Of a stretch of DNA of 5,440 bases, positions 1 to 4,666 are shown in pieces. Position 1 is the first letter of the stretch. Each line of letters begins with the position of its first letter. Source of the stretch: a bacterium (lineage in GTDB: Bacteria; Patescibacteria; Microgenomatia; Levybacterales; GWA1-39-11); contig JAKAHW010000073.1 in the NCBI GenBank assembly GCA_021825285.1, forward strand, positions 1-5,440. Reading direction: 5' to 3'. The position numbers and the translations under genes are program-made. The notes under the pieces are model-generated. The model saw only the letters and a program-made list of their open reading frames with translations. It searched no databases and was not told where the DNA came from.

Positions 1-18
1 ATCGCCCTGATATCACGG

Positions 19-102
19 GAAAAAACCGCCTAGCGGACCATTGGAGCATCGTCTCCCCTCCTTTTGGAGGTAAAATTTGGTTTCGCGTCGGCGGTTTTTT
101 TC
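19..102. terminator. Structured intergenic element, terminator-like or end of a small RNA
   Basis: An inverted repeat of A6CCGCC (20-30) and GGCGGT6 (90-100) gives an 11-bp outer stem followed by a T-run on either strand, as in an intrinsic terminator. Inside it, 33-40 pairs with 78-86 (one bulged base at 81), and two small hairpins follow: GGAG/CTCC (43-46/53-56) and CCTCC-TTTT-GGAGG (57-70). Together they make a three-way junction. It lies 12 bases past the stop of the leftward 75-aa gene, so ending that transcript is the simplest role. However, several pairs are G-U only when read on the plus strand (G36-U83, G19-U101) and become A-C mismatches on the minus strand. That favours a plus-strand RNA entering from the left. 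It is not a tRNA, since there is no TTC-type T-loop. Confidence 0.6.
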
Positions 103-113
103 TTGGAAAAAAA

Positions 114-341
114 TTAGTCTTTCTTCGTCACTGTCCTGTAAAGGACAAGCGCTGCGAGGCAAAAAGAAGCAAGGTTAAGATAGGCCGTCACCTGAGAATT
201 TAATCTAAACCCATCAATTACTAATAACAAAACTCCCAATAGGTAAAGGTTTAAAAAAGCAGGTGTGATTTTTTCATTTCTCTGCAAAAGAAACTGAACA
301 GCCCACCCGAAAAGTATCAAGACCAATCCGAAAATTGCCAT
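114..341 (-). CDS. Small three-helix membrane protein, uncharacterised (75 aa)
   Basis: Unrecognised small integral membrane protein. Three hydrophobic segments are visible at about residues 3-19, 29-43 and 51-68, joined by short polar loops. The first loop (RNEK, 21-24) and the C-terminal tail (RTVTKKD) are positively charged. By the positive-inside rule this suggests the N-terminus outside and the C-terminus in the cytoplasm. There is no signal-peptide cleavage site and no catalytic motif. The ATG at 341 is the only sensible start; no Shine-Dalgarno sequence precedes it, but a weak promoter is placed so that the transcript would begin at that ATG. It is the last gene of the leftward cluster, 45 bases after the stop of the 138-aa gene, so read-through from that gene is also possible. 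A terminator-like structure follows. Function unknown. Confidence 0.75.
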   Translation of the reverse strand: MAIFGLVLILFGWAVQFLLQRNEKITPAFLNLYLLGVLLLVIDGFRLNSQVTAYLNLASFCLAALVLYRTVTKKD

Positions 342-347
342 ATCAAT

Positions 348-376
348 ATAATTACAAAAAAGGGGAAATTTTGCAA
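348..376 (-). promoter_or_regulatory. Candidate promoter of the 75-aa gene (leaderless geometry)
   Basis: TTGCAA (371-376), a 17-nt spacer, and AATTAT (348-353, four of six matches to TATAAT). The seventh base after the -10 box is the A of the ATG at 341. The -10 is weak. The call rests on the -35 and on the same spacing as the stronger promoters in this window. Confidence 0.4.
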
Positions 377-386
377 GTAAAATTAT

Positions 387-803
387 TCATAGGGAACCTT
401 CACGGTTTTTTTGCTCGGCTAGAAGCCCAAAAACACTAAGCTCTATTTTTCTTCTATACAAAGCGTATTCCCTTTCTGTTGCTTCGGAAAGAGTCCTAAA
501 ATCCAATATAAACTTTATTCTTGACGAATGTGTGTTTTCCCACCTTACTACCGAACCTCTATGTAGCCCTTGCCATGTCAGAACATAACCAACATCCGGA
601 TTAGGAAGGCCAGGACTGCTTTTTCCCCATCCAATTTCAACACCCCATTTGTCCTCTATCGCTCCATTGTCGTCAACTACCATTCCCATTTTAGGAAAAT
701 CGTCCAACTCATGAATTTTAGAAATTATTGCGATTTTTGTAGGCAATGTTGGAGGGATATAATCCGTACCTTCTCCTGGAACAATTCTTTCTAGTAATAA
801 CAT
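387..803 (-). CDS. Uncharacterised protein (138 aa)
   Basis: I do not recognise a family. It is a soluble protein with no signal peptide or membrane segment. The central part (about residues 22-102) alternates hydrophobic and polar residues in a beta-rich pattern and is rich in Trp, Gly and Pro: a WGVEIGWG stretch at 53-60, SSPGLPNPD at 62-70 and LTWQGLHRG at 75-83. The C-terminal third (about 105-134) is charged and likely helical. The start is ATG 803; in-frame upstream sequence meets a stop after two codons. A strong promoter lies just upstream with room for only about eight bases of leader and no Shine-Dalgarno site. It sits between era and the 75-aa gene with its own promoter in the era-138aa gap, so it need not be co-regulated with era. 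Coding status is supported by the promoter fit and open frame; function unknown. Confidence 0.7.
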   Translation of the reverse strand: MLLLERIVPGEGTDYIPPTLPTKIAIISKIHELDDFPKMGMVVDDNGAIEDKWGVEIGWGKSSPGLPNPDVGYVLTWQGLHRGSVVRWENTHSSRIKFILDFRTLSEATEREYALYRRKIELSVFGLLAEQKNREGSL

Positions 804-818
804 ATAAAATCAAAACCA

Positions 819-846
819 ATTATAAATGAATTGCTTATTTTTTCAA
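819..846 (-). promoter_or_regulatory. Sigma-70-type promoter of the 138-aa gene
   Basis: TTGAAA (841-846), a 16-nt spacer and a perfect TATAAT (819-824). A purine start at about 810-812 leaves a leader of roughly 7-9 bases before the ATG at 803. That is too short for a normal ribosome binding site, and none is present. Confidence 0.75.
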
Positions 847-875
847 CTATCGCTATTCCAAACCGGATACCAAAA

Positions 876-1733
876 TCACTCTTCTACTTCAACCGTTAAT
901 TCGAGGTAAATTTTTTGACCTGTTGCGGTCTCAAGCTCTTTCCTTGTCATACTACCAATTTGCTTTATTCTTTGTCCGCCCGCACCAATTATCATTTTCC
1001 TATATCTTTTATCAGTCGTGATAAGTCTGGCTTTAATGTAAAACATTCCGTTTTTACGTTTTTTAACCTCATCAACCCTGACACTTACCGTATACGGCAA
1101 TTCATCGCGAAGGGTCAAAAATGCTTTTTCACGGATATTTTCTTCTATATAAAGCTTGGAATCCAAATTAAATGCAGGAGTTGGCATTTCTTCGCGCACA
1201 ACCATTTTTTCTCCTTCTCTTAAATGCTTTAAAATTTCGGAAACCAGAACTGAGAGATTTTTCCCTTTCAAAGCCGAGATTTCTACAACGGTATCGAATT
1301 CGTCTTCCAGAAAGCGGTATTGCTCGCGGTATCCTAAATGGCCCGTATAGTCACCGATTTTGTCAATTTTATTTAAAACCAAAATCTTTGGAACCTTAAC
1401 TTTTCTTATTACTCCCAAAACCCGGTTTTCTTCAATTCCCCTTTTGCGGGAAACATCCACTATGTACAAAACCAGATCAACTTCTTCATTCAAAGCTTTT
1501 TCAGCTTCCATATTGACATATTTTCCTTTTGCGGTAGCCGTTTTTGCAAAAACCCCTGGAGTGTCTACGAAAACAATTTGGGCATTTTCATCGTCATAAA
1601 CCGCATAAATTGGAAATTGGGTCGTTTGCGGTTTTGGCGAAGTTATTGCCACTTTTTGCCCGACCAAATTATTGATCAATGTGGATTTTCCCGTATTGGG
1701 CCTTCCTATGAGCGCTACAGTTCCAACCTTCAT
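876..1733 (-). CDS. era: GTPase Era
   Basis: Essential GTP-binding ribosome assembly factor. In known Era proteins the GTPase drives binding near the 3' end of 16S rRNA during 30S maturation. All G motifs are visible: G1 GRPNTGKST (10-18), G2 region KPQTTQ (34-39), G3 DTPG (57-60), G4 NKID (121-124) and G5 SALKG (153-157). A C-terminal KH RNA-binding domain follows, with its GxxG loop as GAGG (250-253) in the IIGAGGQRIKQIG segment. At 285 aa it is near the usual length of about 300. The usual R-H-R-I after KPQTT is replaced by QFPI, a lineage-type variation rather than damage. It starts nine bases after the 568-aa gene's stop, and a promoter is embedded in the end of that gene. It ends in TGA. 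Identification is secure; only the exact transcript start is inferred. Confidence 0.97.
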   Translation of the reverse strand: MKVGTVALIGRPNTGKSTLINNLVGQKVAITSPKPQTTQFPIYAVYDDENAQIVFVDTPGVFAKTATAKGKYVNMEAEKALNEEVDLVLYIVDVSRKRGIEENRVLGVIRKVKVPKILVLNKIDKIGDYTGHLGYREQYRFLEDEFDTVVEISALKGKNLSVLVSEILKHLREGEKMVVREEMPTPAFNLDSKLYIEENIREKAFLTLRDELPYTVSVRVDEVKKRKNGMFYIKARLITTDKRYRKMIIGAGGQRIKQIGSMTRKELETATGQKIYLELTVEVEE

Positions 1734-1739
1734 ATTTTC

Positions 1740-1768
1740 ATTTTAAACTTCAGCTAAATTCGGGTCAA
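1740..1768 (-). promoter_or_regulatory. Candidate internal promoter of era (leaderless)
   Basis: TTGACC (1763-1768), a 17-nt spacer and TAAAAT (1740-1745). Each box matches consensus at five of six bases. The -35 lies in the last codons of the upstream gene and the -10 contains that gene's TAA stop. The seventh base after the -10 is the A of the era ATG at 1733. No Shine-Dalgarno sequence fits in the nine-base gap. Confidence 0.6.
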
Positions 1769-3449
1769 CAATTCTAACATATGGAATAACATATTCGCTC
1801 AAATTGTTTTGTGTTGTGCGTCCATTTTCAAGCAGTTGCCTTACTTCAGAATCTATCTGACACAAACCCATATCCCTTACATAAACTCCGACTTCCGCTT
1901 TCCACGAAGCCATCACATCGTCTTCTTCAAACTCCACAGGCAAAATTTCATCAAGACTAAATTCTGCCTGATATTTTAGGTATTTATGTCCGTTTATAAC
2001 TTCGGAAACTCCCTCCATATCAATGGTTTCAAATGGCATTTCTACCTCTCCATCTTCTTCTCCCTCTTCAATTCCTCCTTCAATAACCATATAACTGCCG
2101 GCATCATCTATCTCAATGACATATTTGCCGCCTATCGAAACAGTAACGCCTTCTCCTTCTCCCACGCTGCACATCGGCCAATATTCAGGTAGGTCTTCGA
2201 GGGCTTCTTCCCTATCCTCCTCATCAAGATCGGAAAAAGCTGATTCTGCTAGGGTTTGGGATCTTTTGCTCAATTGAGGAGCAATAGCAATATCCCAGTG
2301 GTGCAATTTTCCATTTTTTCTTTCCCGGAACTCCTCAGCTACAAATCCCGATGGAAAAATTAGGGATTGCAGCATTTCAGATGGACTAGCTGATCCTTTA
2401 ATTTCTACATATATATCTTTGCTTGGCGCACCTGTTTGAACCGTAGATGTTTCTTCATCTTGCTGTTCCGCTTCACCATCTTCTCCATAAACTGGACCCA
2501 AATTAAGGATTCTATCGAATTTACTCGTCGGATTTCCGTTATCAGGATTCTGCCACTCACAAGAAAAAGCAAAACCTTTTGGACTTGGTCCGTCCAAAGA
2601 AATCCAAGAATCTTCCATTAAAACCTCGTGATTCATGCAGTCAGCAGCCGGAGGCAAAGCCGTCTGCTCTTGTCCGTTTTGCGACAAATTCCCTTTTACC
2701 AGTCTTAAATACGGATTCATAATTTCCCGGAGATCTCTCTCATCTAAATCACCGCCCGCTGGTAAAGCAGAAAGTAATTCCGCTATTTTTTTGGGCTCAG
2801 TTTTATTGATATAAAATCCGGCAACCAGGTTTTCAACAGTTCCGTCTGGATTTTTAAACTCAACAACACCCGCCTCGTAAAAATAGGGCGGGTTCCACAA
2901 ATTTACCCTAAATGGACGTTCCCCTCCCTGCCAAACGGGTTCATAAGTTTCAAGCTCTGCCTTCAAAGTAAATTTATTATCCGGATCGATTTGAATTGCG
3001 CAATAACTATCACCTTCAAAAATAATTCCTTCATCAGCGCAAAATCTTAAGCGAGGTATACCTGCAATAATTTCATCACGATATTCATCAGGTACGCAGG
3101 AAAAAAGCTCTGTTATTTTTTTTGAATTTGCTTGTGTAATTGCCGGATTCAGCCTAGCGTGAAGGTGAAGCGGGTCCTTCTCTTTTGGGTCAAACCACTT
3201 TTCAATTGTGAATCCATTTCTTGCAATTTCTGTCAGATCCCTACTAAGAGGAACTGACTCACGGGTGTAACTCTCAATATAAACCGTTCGGCCGCCGATT
3301 TCTCTGGAATATAAAGTCTTTGATGTCTTTCCGGAGTCTTGTGCGTCAATTGTCGGGAAAATAGCCCGATTTCCCCTATACCCATCAAGGGAAAGAGGTG
3401 CCGTTCTATCAGGCGTATACCTTGCGCAAATTGGTTGTTCAACTGACAT
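1743..3449 (-). CDS. Uncharacterised acidic protein with two copies of one domain (568 aa)
   Basis: No known family recognised; no signal peptide, membrane segment or catalytic motif stands out, so it is probably cytoplasmic. The two halves align as diverged repeats, about residues 18-255 and 282-565. Paired landmarks (counting from ATG 3449) are LSLDG 19-23/ISLDG 283-287, VYIE 56-59/IYVE 346-349, GF-x-x-E 79-83/368-372, LH 94-95/382-383, FS followed by an acidic Arg-containing run 116-126/405-415, Cys 137/427, IQID 152-155/IEID 445-448, and a final block 240-255/550-565 (E, PY, R, V, NL shared). The second copy carries an acidic insertion around 320-335 and another at about 459-472. ATG 3449 is preferred over TTG 3452 because the promoter predicts a transcript starting at that ATG. 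It lies nine bases upstream of era. Function unknown. Confidence 0.85.
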   Translation of the reverse strand: MSVEQPICARYTPDRTAPLSLDGYRGNRAIFPTIDAQDSGKTSKTLYSREIGGRTVYIESYTRESVPLSRDLTEIARNGFTIEKWFDPKEKDPLHLHARLNPAITQANSKKITELFSCVPDEYRDEIIAGIPRLRFCADEGIIFEGDSYCAIQIDPDNKFTLKAELETYEPVWQGGERPFRVNLWNPPYFYEAGVVEFKNPDGTVENLVAGFYINKTEPKKIAELLSALPAGGDLDERDLREIMNPYLRLVKGNLSQNGQEQTALPPAADCMNHEVLMEDSWISLDGPSPKGFAFSCEWQNPDNGNPTSKFDRILNLGPVYGEDGEAEQQDEETSTVQTGAPSKDIYVEIKGSASPSEMLQSLIFPSGFVAEEFRERKNGKLHHWDIAIAPQLSKRSQTLAESAFSDLDEEDREEALEDLPEYWPMCSVGEGEGVTVSIGGKYVIEIDDAGSYMVIEGGIEEGEEDGEVEMPFETIDMEGVSEVINGHKYLKYQAEFSLDEILPVEFEEDDVMASWKAEVGVYVRDMGLCQIDSEVRQLLENGRTTQNNLSEYVIPYVRIVDPNLAEV

Positions 3450-3455
3450 CAAGCA

Positions 3456-3484
3456 ATTATAAGCTTTACTAATATGCTTTTCAA
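3456..3484 (-). promoter_or_regulatory. Strong leaderless promoter of the 568-aa gene
   Basis: TTGAAA (3479-3484), a 17-nt spacer and a perfect TATAAT (3456-3461). The seventh base after the -10 is the A of ATG 3449, which implies a leaderless mRNA and excludes the TTG at 3452 as start. A short palindrome, TTCAA-A-TTGAA (3480-3490), overlaps the -35, and TTTGATCAAA (3494-3503) lies just upstream. Both are possible operators. Confidence 0.75.
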
Positions 3485-3528
3485 ATTGAAGAATTTGATC
3501 AAAAGAGGCAGGGGCATTTAGTAATTAA

Positions 3529-3927
3529 TTATTTGATCTCTATGTTCATTGGCACTTGAGTTGTTTTCTTAAATCCGCATTTCTCATAAAAATTTACTAA
3601 ATCTTCCTCAACCGCAAGCGGAATATATGTTGCTCCAAGTTCTCGTAACTTCTTGATTATTTGTTCAACAAGTTGTCGCCCCAAGCCTTGTTTTCTATGA
3701 GGTTTGTCTACTACTAATTTTTGCAGATAACCTCGCCTTCCATCAAATGAGCCAAGTACTGTTCCAACAATTTTACCTTGTTCTTCCGCGAGGATACTTA
3801 AGTTGGGATTTTTATCAAAAAATAATTTGAACCTATCTTTGCTGTCCATTTCGCTTACAAAGTAGTTTTCTTTCCAGAAAAGAACTAGATTGTCGTAGTC
3901 ATCAATCGTGATTTCTCTGATCGTCAT
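3529..3927 (-). CDS. GNAT-family N-acetyltransferase (132 aa)
   Basis: Acyl-CoA-dependent acetyltransferase of the GNAT fold; the substrate cannot be told from sequence. The N-terminal TIREITIDDYDNL segment (2-14) is the usual first strand and helix. The beta-strand ILAEEQGKIVGTVLG (45-59) leads to the core strand YLQKLVVDKPHR (67-78) and the acetyl-CoA pyrophosphate-binding loop R-K-Q-G-L-G (78-83). The late motif NFYEKCGFK (112-120) carries the conserved Tyr 114. At 132 aa it is a compact single domain of usual length. The ATG at 3927 is 24 bases from the end of the upstream tRNA-Trp gene on the same strand and lacks a Shine-Dalgarno site. It may be co-transcribed with the tRNA or use a weak extended -10 (TGA-TGTACT, 3934-3942). 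Possible roles include protein N-terminal, small-molecule or antibiotic acetylation. Confidence 0.9.
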   Translation of the reverse strand: MTIREITIDDYDNLVLFWKENYFVSEMDSKDRFKLFFDKNPNLSILAEEQGKIVGTVLGSFDGRRGYLQKLVVDKPHRKQGLGRQLVEQIIKKLRELGATYIPLAVEEDLVNFYEKCGFKKTTQVPMNIEIK

Positions 3928-3933
3928 AGTAGA

Positions 3934-3942
3934 AGTACATCA
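3934..3942 (-). promoter_or_regulatory. Weak extended -10 before the GNAT gene
   Basis: TGTACT (3934-3939) preceded by TGA, forming a TGn extended -10. It sits at the position where the seventh base downstream is the A of the GNAT ATG at 3927. There is no recognisable -35 at 16-18 bases. It is plausible only because the spacing repeats that of other genes here. Confidence 0.25.
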
Positions 3943-3951
3943 AACAATTTG

Positions 3952-4022
3952 CAGGGCCGGATGGAATCGAACCATCTTCAAGGGTTTTGGAGACCCCTAT
4001 TCTACCGGTAAACTACGGCCCT
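3952..4022 (-). tRNA. trnW: tRNA-Trp (anticodon CCA)
   Basis: A complete 71-nt cloverleaf on the minus strand. The acceptor AGGGCCG (4022-4016) pairs with CGGCCCT (3959-3953). The D-arm is GTTT/GAAT with a GGTA loop. The anticodon arm is GGGGT/ACCCT around the loop CTCCAAA, with CCA at 3990-3988. The T-arm is GATGG/CCATC with loop TTCGATT. The discriminator is G73, as in other bacterial tRNA-Trp, and A1-U72 also matches that identity. The CCA tail is not encoded (GCAAAT follows), so a CCA-adding enzyme is required. The D-stem uses two G-U pairs and is weak but normal in position. Confidence 0.96.
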
Positions 4023-4069
4023 TCGCTATGCTCAAGGTAAACCCCAATGATGCCTGAACTTCGTTTACA

Positions 4070-4098
4070 ATTATATTTTAAACCCACCCAGGTTGCAA
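4070..4098 (-). promoter_or_regulatory. Proximal promoter of tRNA-Trp
   Basis: TTGCAA (4093-4098), a 17-nt spacer and a perfect TATAAT (4070-4075). The start would be near 4063, giving a tRNA precursor with about 40 bases of 5' leader. Confidence 0.7.
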
Positions 4099-4127
4099 AT
4101 TATAGGTAATTAAACAGCCCATAGCAA
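4099..4127 (-). promoter_or_regulatory. Distal tandem promoter of tRNA-Trp
   Basis: TTGCTA (4122-4127), a 17-nt spacer and TATAAT (4099-4104), ending exactly where the proximal promoter's -35 begins. It gives a second start near 4092. Its -35 is one base from the -35 of the divergent plus-strand promoter. Confidence 0.5.
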
Positions 4128-4128
4128 T

Positions 4129-4157
4129 TTGACAAATACGTTTGGGGGGGGTATATT
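4129..4157 (+). promoter_or_regulatory. Near-consensus promoter with a G8 tract in its spacer
   Basis: Perfect TTGACA (4129-4134), a 17-nt spacer ending in eight G (4144-4151), and TATATT (4152-4157). The seventh base after the -10 is the A of ATG 4164, predicting a leaderless mRNA. The ATG at 4158 touches the -10 and would lie upstream of the transcript start. Confidence 0.75.
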
Positions 4158-4163
4158 ATGCTT

Positions 4164-4541
4164 ATGGAAGCATTTCAATTACGGTTACCCGAGCCAGTTC
4201 AGGGTTCTTTTACACCCGCTGCAGCTAATGCTGCCCATACCCTACCTCAAGAAGCACCTTCTTCTGTCGTGCCTCAGGGAGAAACATGTTCTTCTAAACC
4301 AAAAGCGCCTGGCGAGAACGATAGAAAACCCAAATATTACACTCTTGCTGAAGGCACTCATTTATGGAGGGGACCCATTGGAACTCCCGGCGGCATAGAA
4401 AGGCGAATCGAAAAACCTATGGTGGTCGTAGTCGAATCGGAAGGCGTTTTTGGGGGAATAAAACACTTTTGGGTTAGGGACAAAGATGGCACACCACATT
4501 GGGTAGCAACTAAGCCTGGAAAAGGAACGGGATTTTTCTAA
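4164..4541 (+). CDS. Uncharacterised protein with disordered N-terminus and small beta-rich C-terminal domain (125 aa)
   Basis: No family recognised. Counting from ATG 4164, residues 1-56 are rich in Pro, Ala, Ser and Gln with no regular hydrophobic pattern, so probably disordered. There is no signal peptide or membrane helix. Residues 57-117 form a compact beta-rich segment (YYTLAEGTHLWRG at 58-70, MVVVVES at 86-92, HFWVRDKDGTPHWVATK at 101-117). The spacing of W, G and V resembles bacterial SH3-like barrels, where a DG turn precedes a final W-V strand; this is a resemblance only. ATG 4164 is preferred to ATG 4158 because the promoter predicts transcription starting at 4164. It is the only complete plus-strand gene here and stands where the body of a NUDIX gene appears to be missing, so it may be a replacement or insertion. 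Its Pro/Ala-rich composition also differs from its neighbours. Confidence 0.7.
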   Translation: MEAFQLRLPEPVQGSFTPAAANAAHTLPQEAPSSVVPQGETCSSKPKAPGENDRKPKYYTLAEGTHLWRGPIGTPGGIERRIEKPMVVVVESEGVFGGIKHFWVRDKDGTPHWVATKPGKGTGFF

Positions 4542-4549
4542 AATTTTCC

Positions 4550-4666
4550 TTCAATACTGGAAGCGATGCAGCCTCTTATCGGTTTTTTTCTATAAACGAA
4601 CTGCCAGAAACAATGGCATTTGACCACAAACAAATCATCGAAGATTGCCTCAAGCAAGCGAAATAA
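4550..4666 (+). pseudogene. C-terminal remnant of a NUDIX hydrolase
   Basis: The frame translates from 4550 as FNTGSDAASYRFFSINELP, then a MAFDHKQIIEDCLKQ segment and a TAA stop at 4664-4666 (38 residues). This is the usual C-terminal end of small NUDIX hydrolases: an acidic DAAE-like turn, R-W/F-F, the S-x-x-E-L-P motif, then AFDH-x-x-II and a terminal helix. The catalytic NUDIX box (GX5EX7REUXEEXGU) is absent, and the frame closes upstream at a TAA at 4511-4513. The only ATG inside is at 4613. The stop touches the stop codon of the convergent deacetylase, which looks like an intact original gene boundary. The rest of the gene was presumably lost by deletion or replaced by the sequence carrying the 125-aa gene. 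It is too short to be a working enzyme. Confidence 0.7.

Noticed and set aside
5..19. Near-palindrome CCC-TGATATCA-CGGG
   Set aside because: Short and at the window edge; it could be chance or part of sequence I cannot see.
19..102. tRNA or tRNA-like gene at the left edge
   Set aside because: The stems resemble a cloverleaf, but the T-loop consensus, anticodon loop and acceptor length do not fit.
876..878. TGA possibly recoded as Gly or Trp, as in some CPR lineages
   Set aside because: The Era and 138-aa products end at natural family-like positions at TGA, so the standard code fits.
3450..3452. TTG start for the 568-aa protein
   Set aside because: It lies between the -10 box and the predicted transcript start, next to a better-placed ATG.
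4581..4589. T7 tract as a terminator for the 125-aa gene
   Set aside because: No hairpin of useful stability precedes it, and it codes for Phe residues of the NUDIX remnant.
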